Below, in pieces: positions 1 to 10,184 of a DNA stretch of 64,000 bases. Location: assembly GCA_029817715.1 (NCBI GenBank), contig JARUPY010000465.1:5169001-5233000 (forward strand), in the 5' to 3' direction. The notes under the pieces were generated by a model, which ran no database searches, was not told the DNA's origin, and saw only the letters and a program-made list of their open reading frames with translations. The stretch comes from Melastoma dodecandrum (taxonomy: Eukaryota; Streptophyta; Magnoliopsida; Myrtales; Melastomataceae). How positions within the stretch are numbered: the first letter of the stretch is position 1; each line of letters opens with the position of its first letter. Both the position numbers and the translations under genes were made by a program.

Positions 1-430
1 AAACCGGGTGGTAGATACATGTAAACCTCCTCAGAAAGATCACCGTTGAGGAAGGCGTTGTGGATATCAAATTGCTGCAAGATCCAGCCCTTCACTGCAG
101 CAAGCGCAAGGAATAACCGCACAGATGAGTGCTTAGCAACGGGGCTGAACGTTTCTTGATAGTCAAAACCTTCCCGTTGTGTATATCCCTTCGCCACTAA
201 CCGAGCTTTGTATCGTTCAACAGATCCATCTGCACGGAGCTTGGTTTTATAAACCCACTTACAACCAACCGCACGTTTGCTTGGAGGTAGAGGAACAATG
301 TCCCAAGTATGGTTATCTGACAATGCAGCTAGCTCAGTCGTCATGGCATCTTGCCAACACGGAAGATCCTTAGCCTCATGATATGTCTGTGGTTCCATAT
401 GCATCTCTAGGGACAGAACAAAGGCTCTAA
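1..430 (-). pseudogene. Copia reverse transcriptase, N-terminal part (RVT_2)
   Basis: An open frame on the minus strand carries copia RT signatures: WDIVPLPPSKRAVGCKWVYK, VAKGYTQREGFDYQ, ETFSPVAK and NAFLNGDLSEEVYM, ending YLPPG at the window edge. It belongs to the element above but is in a different register from the integrase frame. The rest of RT and RNase H lie outside the window. Confidence 0.92.
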
Positions 431-652
431 ACGGTTTGGACAGTCGAGAGTACGAAATGGAAGGCTCAATTGGGTATGGTATAGAAGAAGAAGTGGAAGG
501 GAAGTGGACTGACTTGTGGGATGAGGCTAGATCATCTGTTAGAGAAAGAAGACTGTGGTGATAGTCCTTCAGATAGGTGGGAAGCTTGCGTTGTCTTGAG
601 CTTCGTCGCAAATCAGAACCATGCGGATGTAATGCAGAGATGGGAGATGAGT

Positions 653-2629
653 CTACCTCATGAGAAGATGACAAAGATCCATGCATGTTGTACGGTTATG
701 CATTGAATCAAAAACTGGTTCACTAGATAATGTGATGTCAAAAGGATTCACTGAAGGCAAAACCAGATCACTAGTATAAGAAGAGGGGACTGTGGCAATG
801 TGAAATGGAAAAATCATTTCATAAAAAACCATATCTCGAGATATGAAGATTGTTCCCTCAACAAGATCATAGACATAGTAGCCTTTAGTGCCAAAAGGAT
901 AACCCACAAACACGCATTTCTTAGCACGAGGTTCCAATTTCTTTCTACCTTGTGCTAATGTGCAAGCAAAGCATAAAGAACCAAACACACGTAAATGTTG
1001 ATATGAGGGTTTCTTATGAAAAAGCATCTCAAATGGTGATTTTTGTCTCAACAAAGAATAAGGAAGTCGATTAATAATGTGAGTGGCAGCAAGAAGCGCA
1101 TAACCCCAGAAATTAGAGGGTAACCTAGCCTGAAACAATAGAGCTCTAGTAACTTGCAAGAGGTGTTGATGCTTACGCTCGACCACCCCATTTTGCTGTG
1201 GAGTAGCCACACAAGAAGTTTGACGAACAATGCCAAAACCTTTGTAGAAATCCTTAAGATCAAATTCTCCACCATTGTCACTACGGATAATTTTAATCTT
1301 TTTGGAGAACTGATTATCAACAAGCATGAAAAATTGGTGCAATAGGCCTTTTACTTCTGATTTAGAGCTCATTAGAAAAACCCAAGTTACTCTGGTATAG
1401 TCATCTACGATAGTAAGAAAATAACGATATCCTCCTAAAGCAATTTCAGAAGATGGTCCCCAAACGTCACAATGCATCAACTCAAAAGCTGCAACTGTTT
1501 GTATCTTGCTTATAGGAAAAACTAATCGTTTCTGTTTTGCCTCATGACAAATAGAACACGCATTATGCTGTAACATAGTAACCGAAGCATCTATAGTTTG
1601 CAAGAGAGAAGTTTTGTCTACTGGTGCATGTCCGAGACGCAAGTGCCAAAGATCAAAGTTATTCAAGGTTGTAAAATGTCTAACTGTATTGATGTAATGC
1701 AAAGGATTATGTTCAGGTGGAAAAATTGCAGTGGTTCTGACTTGGGATGAAGCCTTGTCAGCCGCTTTTCCACCTATCTGCCGAAGCACATACAGTCCTC
1801 CCTCTCTTTCAGCAGATCCAATCATCATCCAACTGGTGGTGTCCTGAATAATGCACCAATCACATGAAAAGAGGCAACACAAGGAGTTTTCTGAGGTTAG
1901 CTTTCCAACAGAGATAAGATTAAACAAAAAAGAGGGAACATATAGTGCTTTCTGCAGCATAAGAGTTTCATTGATCCTGATATCCCCTACATGGGTGGCA
2001 AAGGCTGTTTGGTTGTTTGGCAATTGAATCTGTAGAGGTGTGGTCAGTTTGGTGTAGGTGACAAAATGATCCAATTTAGACACAATGTGATCGGTCGCAC
2101 CTGTGTCTAGTATCCAAGATGTCTGATTTTCCCAAATGGATTTAGTGGTAAAAGATAAGCTACCTTGGAATGTGTTTGGTTTGGTTTGGACATTGACCGG
2201 GTTCTTGTTCTGTCCTTGGTCACCTACAGACATTGGTTGGCCAGAATCCTCCATGTTGAGAAGTGTCAAAAGCTTTTGCACTTGCTGCCCCATCAGATTC
2301 ACCTGTGAAGTGGGCTGTGATATTGCATCTGTATCCTTCACAACTACTGCATTAATTCTCCTATCATTATTGTGACTTCCTTGATGCACGGGAACACGTC
2401 CTCGTCCTCTACCACCTCTTATACTGGGTGCACCTCTCTTGTTTGGTGGAAACCCAATAAGAAAGTAGCAACTATCCTTGAGGTGCCCTTTTTTCTTACA
2501 ATTCTCACAAAATAATTCTCCTCTATATTTCTTTCTCTCCACATAGGCTGCAATATGGCCTGCACTTCCTCCTCTTCCTTGATACTCCTCTGTATTCACC
2601 GACGCTGCCATGGGATTCACAGACAACAT
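653..2629 (-). pseudogene. Copia pol fragment: zinc knuckle, aspartic protease, integrase
   Basis: Domains in order: a CCHC zinc knuckle (CENCKKKGHLKDSC, about residues 40-53); an aspartic protease with LDTGATDH (about 173-180); a GAG-pre-integrase segment (LWHLRLGHAP with a downstream CSIC zinc-binding pair); and the integrase catalytic core with DVWGP, IVDDYTR and the SDNGGEF region, followed by FWGYALLAATHIINRLP. The 658-aa frame stops at 653, before RT. RT continues in another frame to the left, so the polyprotein is broken by a frameshift. Protease and integrase active-site residues look intact. Confidence 0.92.
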
Positions 2630-2636
2630 CCTCCCT

Positions 2637-3347
2637 TCAATCCTCAGATTTTTTTTGTGCTTCTTCCCGTTGAATCACATTATATGCTTCCCCCAACGTA
2701 GGAAATGGTCGTCGCATCAAAATCTGTGAACGTAAAGCACCATATTCTCGGTTCAGCCCGTTGAGGAACTTGAAGATCATATCCTTTTGTTGTTGTTCTG
2801 CGAAGAGCTTCTCCCAGCTACAATCGCATTTCCCACAATCGCAACGTGGATTCGGCCGATAGACCCTTAACTCACGCAAAATGGCCAACAACTCGTTATA
2901 AAACACAGAAACAGAACGGCCTCCCTGCTCGAGACTATGAAACTGTAGTTGGAGCTGGCACACTCTTGCATCATCGGGTTCCCCATATCGCTCACGCAAC
3001 TCATCCCAAATTTCTTTCGCGGTGTCGAGATAAAAGATTGTTGAAGCTATAGAGATAGAAACGGACCTCTGCAGCCAAGATTTCACCAAGTTGTCGCATC
3101 TCTTCCAGATCGTGTACAACGCACTTCCATTTGCTGGTTTTGCAATTGTACCGTCTACGAAACCCATTTTATTCTTGATTGACAACGCAAGTTCTGCAGA
3201 CCGACGCCATGAAGCGTAATTACCATCTGCTAGCTCCGGTGAGACCAGCGAAGTCACCTGCAGATCCGCCGCGTTGATGAAGTACGGTGACTGTGGGCTA
3301 TATGGGGATTCCACCGTCAACTGCCTGTTCTGTAAGTCCTCCATCAT
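2637..3347 (-). CDS. Copia gag polyprotein (UBN2/gag-like), 236 aa
   Basis: Structural gag that would form the virus-like particle. An N-terminal segment with LADGNYASWRRS and GFVDGTI motifs is followed by a helical gag core (EIWDELRERYGEP, QFHSLEQG, IFKFLNGLNREY), as in the retrotransposon gag / UBN2 families. The frame is open over the whole length. It ends just before the pol frame, which opens in a different register at 2629, so a frameshift or stop now separates gag from pol. The zinc knuckle lies in the next ORF. Confidence 0.88.
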   Translation of the reverse strand: MMEDLQNRQLTVESPYSPQSPYFINAADLQVTSLVSPELADGNYASWRRSAELALSIKNKMGFVDGTIAKPANGSALYTIWKRCDNLVKSWLQRSVSISIASTIFYLDTAKEIWDELRERYGEPDDARVCQLQLQFHSLEQGGRSVSVFYNELLAILRELRVYRPNPRCDCGKCDCSWEKLFAEQQQKDMIFKFLNGLNREYGALRSQILMRRPFPTLGEAYNVIQREEAQKKSED

Positions 3348-3357
3348 CCTTTCTTCT

Positions 3358-3369
3358 GCTCTGATACCA
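3358..3369 (-). other. tRNA-iMet primer-binding site of the copia element
   Basis: The minus strand reads TGGTATCAGAGC, the standard plant initiator-tRNA-Met complementary site. It abuts the LTR end at 3370 and lies just upstream of the gag ORF. Confidence 0.93.
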
Positions 3370-3700
3370 TGAAAGCTCGCCGAAGACGATGAAGACGAAG
3401 GCTAAGATGAAAGCTCGTCGAAGACGATGAAGGGGAAGGCTAAGGGAAGAGAGAAAATCTTTTCTGTTGTAAAACCCATTCTGTTGTTGTCTGTACAACG
3501 ACGAAGACACCACTAATTACAGCCCCTCCTAACCGCCTTGCACTCATTTTACTGTTTTGTCCCTCCTATAGGCCTCATACCTATCCTTGCTTGAGCCCAG
3601 CCTAATCTACCTCTTCCTTCTTCATTGTTGAGGCCCGATTCTCCTGCATTTCTCCTTCTTCAGTTGCTCGCATGATCATAGCAGAACTGTTCTGTTTACA
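3370..3700 (-). repeat. 5' LTR of the copia element (331 bp)
   Basis: On the minus strand the LTR begins TGTAAACAGA and ends GCTTTCA, so it has TG...CA termini, and the PBS follows with no spacer. Near its 3' end are two tandem copies of a roughly 38-bp unit beginning ATGAAAGCTCG (about 3369-3446). The outer boundary is set by where subtilase coding similarity resumes. Both ends are inferred from this one LTR because the partner LTR is outside the window. Confidence 0.82.
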
Positions 3701-4752
3701 GTCAACTCCATTGGCAATCACTGATTCAAAGCCGACCAGAATGCCGACATCATAGCATCTGCCTTCGTTGGAGAAACTGGCCAGCAAACCTTGTCAGCTG
3801 CCTCACGGGCACAAGGCGATCCCCCCTGCATGGTCCCATTGGCAAGCAAAAACAGTTGGCATTAGGAATGAGGGCCCCTCCTGCATTCGACAAGGCGTGA
3901 GTTCCGTGACCCTCGACGTCCTTAGGGGTCGCGGTGACAGTTCCACCCTCTGCAACATATCCATCATTGAAGTACCTCACCCCAATCAACTTCCTATAGC
4001 AATAGTCATGGGATGATATGATGTTGGCATGGGCATGCTGAGGTTCTTAGAAACGAACAAAGTAGAGGACGAAACTCGGTGAAAGCCTGTTGCAGGTGAT
4101 GTTATCTTTAATGCCTTATTGACATAACCCTTTCCACCTCAATGGGATCGGGTCCATTCCTTCGCCGATAAAGCCCACTTATTCTGGCTGAACACCAGTA
4201 TCGAGGTTGGCAATGATCATATCCTCGCCGAACATCGCCCTTTCCTGGGTGGATCCGGGTATTGCTGCACCACCTTTCCCCAATCCAAGGAAATCCCACG
4301 TCCTCATGGTGTGTGATTTCCTTGCTCGCTTTGGGAACACAGCCATGACTGTCGGATTCTCTGTGCATAATGCATCATATCGATTTTGATCATCCGAAAG
4401 AGGTAACTGGGGAAGATGAGGACAACATGGGACATGATAAGGCAGCAAAACATGGCGCCGTGCTTGCAATCTCCGCTGCCTCAGTCTCGTCCATAGCAGC
4501 AGCAGAGCCGTTGATGAAGCACGTGTACGAGTAGATAATTGGCTGCTTAGCCCTCTTACTGCTGCAAAAAACAGCGAGGCATCAGAATCAACAACTGTTA
4601 ACGAGGGACCCCGAAAATTTCCCGATACAAAATCCCAGGATACCTTTCCACGAGCATCCCATCAAATCAGAATGAGAGTTCCGGACATCTGCAATGTCCA
4701 GTGAACTAATTCGCCCACCATTCTCTTATGGTCCTAGGTACACGACGTAGGA
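3701..4752 (-). pseudogene. Subtilisin-like serine protease pseudogene (SBT5/AIR3-like), interrupted
   Basis: Exon remnants align in order with a plant subtilase. The inhibitor domain starts SYVVYLGP after an acceptor at 4753-4754. It continues SSLDIADVRNSHSDLMG and, in the next exon, YSYTCFINGSAAAMDETEAAEIA. The Asp region is IIANLDTGVQPE (consensus W replaced by Q); then come GEGMDPIPLRWKG and IGVRYFNDGYVAEGG, and the His region GHGTHALSNAGG. The last trace is ILVGFESVIANGVD, where the copia LTR cuts in. In-frame stops follow YLGP (4726-4728), the Asp region and WKGLCQ; a frameshift follows the His region. The Ser region is not in the window. Clearly non-functional. Confidence 0.85.
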
Positions 4753-6026
4753 CTACAGACACAAACGCAATCACCAAAAGGAATGAGCGACAGAATAATC
4801 TCTTCAGAGCTTAAATAAAAACAGACAAAAACAGGGGAATGCAAGGACAAGAGCAACAACAATGACAGGAGGAAACGTGCCACAAACGACTCATTGTACT
4901 CCTTCCTCCTTTCCCACAGTGATGCAGAGAAGAAAGGTGAAGGGGGGGGCGGGGGAAGAAGGATGAGAAGCATAGGATGTTCCTTCCCGTTTTAACCAGC
5001 ACCCTTCTCCGTCTTTTCATGGTCCAAAACAGAGGCCCAAACGACAGCAGGACAAAGAAACCTCGTACTATGTCTTGGGGGGCAGGGGCCGCGCGCACGC
5101 AGGCCCCCTCTGCCACAAATTATGACGTAGGATCTGCCCCTAAGGACAGACCTTGGGCGGGCACCCCTCCCCAATGTGCAATGGAGGTCGCCAACCCAGG
5201 CCATGGGCCTTCCTGTTCGCCCAAGGACCCCGTCCAGGTAAGTGATTTGCTTCGTCCCCATGACCTCCTTTTTATACTACCTTAATTCCCTTCACCTCTC
5301 TCCCCCTAGCCCGTGTGGGACTACTTGATGAACGGAACCAGTCAGCGCAATGCTGTCACGAAGTCGCTTCCGTTTGCTACTGTTATGCGAAGACCATGCA
5401 GAGAGGTCATCTGGTTTTGCATGCGAAGACCATGCAGAGAGCTCGATGGTGGCGAACTAATGGCGAACTAACGAACTATCGCTTCCGTCCGTGATTAGCC
5501 ATTAATAGTAGTGTATCCGCTGCCTCGATGGGAGGATGGCCGTTTCGCGGAAGGGAATGTCGAACTGGTTGCTGATGTTGCCCTGTTAGACACAGAAGTA
5601 AACTGGCCGGCGATTATTTTTACTTGGTAGATTGGAAGGTGAACTGGCCGGCGATTATTTTACTTGGGATTCGAGTCTTTGTGGTTGGGGAGATGATCGC
5701 GAGATGGGTAGGAGCACAGGAATGAGTTTTGTGATAGTCAACTCTCTCAATCTGGTCTCATAATGATCATTAACTTAGTATGAGAAGAAATAAAACAAGT
5801 TTCAAGTTGTTGTCGTTGTCTGGAGGAGTTTTCAAATCGGAAACAATGCAGTGGCTTTTGTGAACTGCAACCCAAAAAAAGCTACAATATGAACTCTTTG
5901 ATTCGGATATCTCTTTGTGTCTCTACAGAGTGGACAATAACGAGTTCGAATTGATTTTAACGATCGGGCTACATCCTGTACCGACTACCGACCCAGTCGG
6001 ATGCCCTGCTGGGGGGATACTGAAGT
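4753..6026. other. Intergenic, with two short direct duplications
   Basis: No supported gene. The part next to the subtilase pseudogene may hold its lost signal-peptide exon: a minus-strand Leu-rich stretch lies near 4820-4970, but no start or splice site is convincing. Two local duplications are visible: a 21-bp unit (starting ATGCGAAGACC) at 5385-5405 and 5421-5441, and a 26-27-bp unit (starting AACTGGCCGG) at 5601-5627 and 5642-5667. The 3' UTR of the HMA gene probably occupies the right end. Confidence 0.5.
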
Positions 6027-6589
6027 TCACATCATGGCACAGTAAGAAGGTTCTCGGTTGCAAACCTCCAAGTAGTACGGATAAGGAGCACAGGGTTTGC
6101 AGGGAGGAGGAGGAGGAGGACAGTACCACTCGCACTTTGGCTTCTCATCTTTCTTCTCCTCCTCCTTCTTGGCAGGTTTTACTTCCTCAATCTTGATTAT
6201 CACGGCGTCTCCGACCTTCTTCCTCAAGGTCATCGTCAGGCAAGCCGAGTCGATCCCCTCCCCCGTCACCACCAGCTGGTCCAATTCGTTCCCCTCTATC
6301 GCCATCGACCTAACGCCTGCCCGTTTTTTGAAAAAAAAAAACCCAAGGTGTATGAACACCATCCCTGTAACGAATGGGTAGAGTCATACAAAACACGAAA
6401 CGAACCGCAGGTTTTGGCGGCGACTTTCATGGCCTTCGACCTGGCCCCATCGCAGTTCATACAAACCTTGATGACAATCTTTTGCTGCACAAATAGGTAA
6501 GAAGAAACAGCCGCCGCATAATTCCACGACTCAAAAAGAAAAAAGAAAACGAAGGAAAAGTGGGGGGAATTGGATTTACTTGCCTTCAT
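6027..6589 (-). CDS. HMA-domain isoprenylated protein (HIPP-like), copy A, 124 aa
   Basis: Coding exons 6584-6589, 6406-6484 and 6027-6316. A single HMA fold begins KQKIVIKVCMNCDGARSKAM and continues LDQLVVTGEGIDSACL and IIKIEEVKPAKKEEEKKDEK. A Cys/Pro-rich tail (CPPPPPPCKPC) follows, and the C-terminus is CAMM, a CaaX farnesylation box, hence HIPP. The usual MxCxxC metal site is altered: the second Cys is Ala, but a Cys three residues upstream makes a shifted CMNC. The first coding exon is only ATGAAG, and intron 1 (6485-6583) must use a GC donor (AAG|GCAAGT). HIPPs bind metals or act as membrane-anchored defence or development factors; this member's ligand is unknown. Tandem paralogue of the gene at 7267-7836. 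Confidence 0.88.
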
Positions 6590-7266
6590 CTTCAGCAGAA
6601 GACAAACAAGAGGACGTGAAGATCTTCCTCTGCTAAGAAACAAAACTAAGGATTTGACAGCATCATTCTTAGTGGGGTTAACTATGTTGTTTTGGGTGAG
6701 GTTAGCCTTGACCTGGTGGATCAAACTAGTGATTCCACATAACTTAATCACATGGAGTTCTGGGGTAAAACCCAATCAAACTAAAGAACCTCCACAAATT
6801 TTTAATCCCAATTTGCTTTGAGTTGTTGGGAATGAGACAGAGTCAATCCTAAAAACAACGCCCTCCACCTTTTGCTCCTTAGGAGGAGGTCTATCTGTCT
6901 GCCCATCTTTTGTCAAGCGTCAAATGTGAAGTCTGATGAAGATGATGATGATGATGCATACCATGCAATTGCTTGCATGTCAAACAGAGACATGAGGAAT
7001 TTTTTAGTAAAAAAAAATCCCAATCTTAAAAATTAGATCACTAACAATGGCAAACGAAAGGAAAGAAGCCTATTGAATCACATTCTTGACTTGACTTTCT
7101 TTGTTCCCCCTCCCTCTGTCAAACTAAACCAAAGAAGTTGTGGTTGCAATGGGGTTGAAGAGAAAAACTTTATTCGAGTAATTCATATTCCTGTACATAA
7201 TGGGCAGTGTCAAGGTTGAATCGCGACAGGTGATATTTCATTTGAGAATGCCAGAGGATGCCGAGT

Positions 7267-7836
7267 TTACATGACGATACAGAGAGAAGGTTCTTGCTCG
7301 CAAACCATCCCATAGTACGGATAAGGACCACAAGGATTGCAGGGAGGCGGACAGCAGTGCTCACATTTCTTCTCGTCCTTCTTACCGTCCTTCTTATCGT
7401 CCTTCTTATCGTCCTTCTTATCCTTAGGCTTGACTTCCTCGATCTTGAGTATCGCGGTGTCTCCGACCTTCTTCCTCAGGGTCGTCGCCAGGCAAGCCGA
7501 GTCGATCCCTTCCCCCGTTACCACTAACTGGTCCAAATCGTTCCCCTCTATCGCTATCGATCTCACGCCTGCCGATTTTATATCCCATAGTCTATAAACA
7601 CCATGGTGACGATCAAACAGCCAGAGTTCTCAAACTAGAGTTGGGGGGACAAACCGCAAGTTTCGGCCGCGACCTTCATGGCCTTCGATCTGGCGCCGTC
7701 GCAATTCATGCACACTTTGATGGTAATCTTTTGCTGCACAGAGACATGCATAAAAAGGGGGAAAATCATATATAAAAGAAGAAGCAAAGGAGTGATCTTG
7801 CTGCTGTTAAGAAATTCCACTGCCGCTTGCCTTCAT
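7267..7836 (-). CDS. HMA-domain isoprenylated protein (HIPP-like), copy B, 128 aa
   Basis: Coding exons 7831-7836, 7655-7733 and 7267-7568, the same structure as copy A. The HMA fold opens with QQKITIKVCMNCDGARSKAM and continues with VTGEGIDSACLATTLRKKVG. A Lys/Asp-rich linker made of KKDDKKD-type repeats comes from a 12-bp tandem repeat at 7373-7420. The Cys/Pro tail (CEHCCPPPCNPC) ends in CIVM, a CaaX box. As in copy A, intron 1 (7734-7830) needs a GC donor (AAG|GCAAGC), so the unusual site predates the duplication. Copy B lies about 0.7 kb upstream of copy A on the same strand. Probably plasma-membrane or nuclear-associated after lipidation; function inferred from family only. Confidence 0.88.
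7373..7420 (+). repeat. 12-bp tandem repeat coding the Lys-rich linker
   Basis: Four tandem copies of TCGTCCTTCTTA, with one substitution. On the minus strand they encode K-K-D-x repeats in HIPP copy B. Copy A has a shorter, non-repeated Lys/Glu linker at this place. Confidence 0.85.
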
Positions 7837-10184
7837 CTTCAGGGGGGAAGACAGGAAGATCTAATCTAAGCCTCCCAAATAATTTGGTAATGACACTTCA
7901 TTCTTCTTGACGGTGTTTGGGGGGCGGGTTTGATTTTAAGCTGTTTGTTTGGGTTGAGTTCAGTTCTTACCTGGTGGATCAATCTACTAAAGTCCACATC
8001 ACTAAATTATGGAGTTGTTTGGGGTTGCAAATCCAATGAAAACAACAAGGAATGGTTCATCATGTGCTGGGGTGGTTTTTTTTTTTTTTTTTTTTTTGGG
8101 GGGGGGGGGGGGAGGGAATTAGTCGGACTAAAAAGGTTGTCTGCATGTCTGTCTTTCTATCTGTCCGATGAAACAAGACGCAGACAGAGACATGTGCATT
8201 ACATTCGCATAAAAATGGAAAGGTCAACGCGTGGACTTTGATGATGATGCCCTGGTTTGACATCTAATCTATGGCGTTACTACATGGGCATGGATTGGGC
8301 CTTGGGCCCAGAACCCACAAGAACAATAATCAGAGATGGTGGCGATGCACCCCCACTGACTCTCATAGGGTTCCACAGTCGACAGACAAAATATTATGTT
8401 ATTTTTTTCTTTATTGCCTTTTGTGGGTTGCAATCGAATACGACGAAGTGATGATTGTGATAGCGTGTTGTGTGTGATGGATTGAAGAATTTTGTGGGTG
8501 AGGCGTGACATGGGTCAAAAGGGAAAGCAAATGCCATGGGGATGGGATTGAGAAGGAAGGAAGGCCATGGTGTGGTGGTGGTGGGAATGATAAGTAGGGA
8601 GTGGATGGGGGACCCTCATGAGGAGAGGCCAACACATTCTCTTCTCCCTTCCTTAAACTTTTGTCCCCCTTTTCCCTTCTTTTTCCCAAACATTAACCGA
8701 AAGACAAGGAAAGAAAACAAGTGGTCGGCACCAATTCTGGGTTTTAATTAGGAAACGGAATCGAATCGAACAGAGTTGGAGTTTGCTCCCTTTATGGTCT
8801 GGACTTAGAGAAAGGGATTCCTCATTTAGTGGGTTTAGTTTAGTTTAGTTTAGTTTAGTTTAGTTTAGTAGCTTGGAGAAGTTAAGGTCTTCTCTAATAC
8901 ATTGACATATGTAAGACTCTACTACCAACACACATACAAAACAAACGATGGTATTTGAAACAATCAAAACCCAAAACACCAAGGACACCGAAATTACATA
9001 ACTAGAGGAGAACAGGGGATAATTGAATGGAGACCCCGCCCGAAATGTGACCATGTTTTTTGAATGTTGTGTTTTTTTTACTTAGGATCCCAACGGGCAC
9101 TTGGCAATGAGTAGTAGGTCCCACTCCCACTTTCCCTCTTTTTCCTCGTTAAAAAAAAAACATCATCCCCCCATTCCCATCCCATCTCCTGTTTTTCTTT
9201 ATTCGTTATTTCCAAGCGGTGACATGATCATCGTCGTCTAGGGGCCGTGCCTTGTCAATATTATTGTGTTATTTACAGAAAAGGAAGAACGAGGAGGCTT
9301 TATTAGCGTGTCTGTGTTTTGTTGCACATATGAGCTGTAAGAAAAATGATGACGGACTCCCCACCCACACTCTCGCAAAGAAAGGGAGAGTCATTATTAA
9401 AGCAGGGAGCACACCCCCTCCCTTAGGGCATAAATATCATCGTGACAATTTTAGGACCATCAAATTATGTATGGGTCCAGCCATCCCAATAGAAACGCCG
9501 CATCTCCACTTAGAATGAAAAATTCATGCCGCTGTATCTATCTATCTTCCCAAGTCGACCGTTAAATTACGGATGTGCCCGGAGGCGATTGGTAATAAGG
9601 GATGCTGCCACGTGGAGAGTCGTTCTTCGTAACGGCCAATATACCAAAAAACAGTGTCTCCATCCAACCATCGCGTTGACTCTTGTTCGGAGGTTACTTA
9701 CTCACTCAATCCCCACCCCAAATGTCGTCTTCTTCCTTCTGTTCTAATCTTCTTTCTCTCTAGTAAATAGAAAGACACAGCAGGGTTACACAATACAATC
9801 TTTTGTATTTCTTTAATTGCGGCCGGGGGGGTTTGAGATGTTCTCGGTCCCATTCATGATGAATTAAAGCCTCAAACTTTCCTCCTTTTGCACCCACCAA
9901 AGCGTTGTTCTTCAGTTTTTGGTGTTCCTCTTCCTCTCCCTCTCCCTCTTCCTCTTTTATTAACTCTCTCTTTTCCTTTCGGAAAGCTTCCCTCCCCTCC
10001 CCCCCCCCCTGCACGAGACTCTCGCGTCTGCATTCATTAAGGTTAGCCGGCGGTGTTTCTTGATGTTCCCCCCCTCCCCTTCTTTCTTTGTTTCGTTGCA
10101 AGATTTTCTTAGATTGACGAGAGGAGTTCTCCTCCTCCTCCTCCTGTTTTTTTTGTGTTTCCTGGAGCAGAGTCCGGGGTGGAA
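7837..10184. other. Intergenic region between HIPP pair and kinesin
   Basis: No supported gene. It holds the shared upstream region of the HIPP pair and the promoter and 5' UTR of the kinesin. Simple sequences: T22 followed by G15 at 8076-8112, seven TTTAG units at 8834-8868, and CT-rich tracts at about 9920-10150 that are probably the kinesin 5' UTR. A pair of TGGGCC-type motifs lies near 8298-8313. Scattered open frames lack family signatures and were ignored. Confidence 0.5.
8834..8868. repeat. TTTAG pentanucleotide microsatellite
   Basis: Seven perfect tandem TTTAG units. They are similar to, but not, the plant telomere unit TTTAGGG, so this is not telomeric sequence. Confidence 0.9.

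Larger units (their letters stand above)
1..3700 (-). mobile_element. Ty1-copia LTR retrotransposon, 5' part
   Basis: The element reads right to left: 5' LTR, primer-binding site, gag, then a pol region in the copia order protease-integrase-RT. It runs out of the window inside RT, so the RNase H region and 3' LTR are not seen. It is decayed: gag and pol are in separate frames, and a frameshift near 650-700 separates integrase from RT. It sits inside a subtilase pseudogene; the LTR edge interrupts the subtilase codons for Gly-Val-Asp. The 5 bp next to the LTR (GTCAA at 3701-3705) should recur beyond the left window edge as the target-site duplication. Copia is assigned from integrase lying before RT; the lineage within copia is not determined. 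Confidence 0.93.

Noticed and set aside
4734..5116. Leu/Pro-rich minus-strand frames as the subtilase signal-peptide exon
   Set aside because: No start codon and donor combination links them to the SYVVYLG exon in a convincing way.
6097..6381. Plus-strand ORFs opposite the HIPP genes
   Set aside because: Antisense mirrors of the Lys-rich and Pro-rich coding exons.
8834..8868. Possible interstitial telomere repeat
   Set aside because: The unit is TTTAG, not TTTAGGG; it is a plain pentanucleotide microsatellite.
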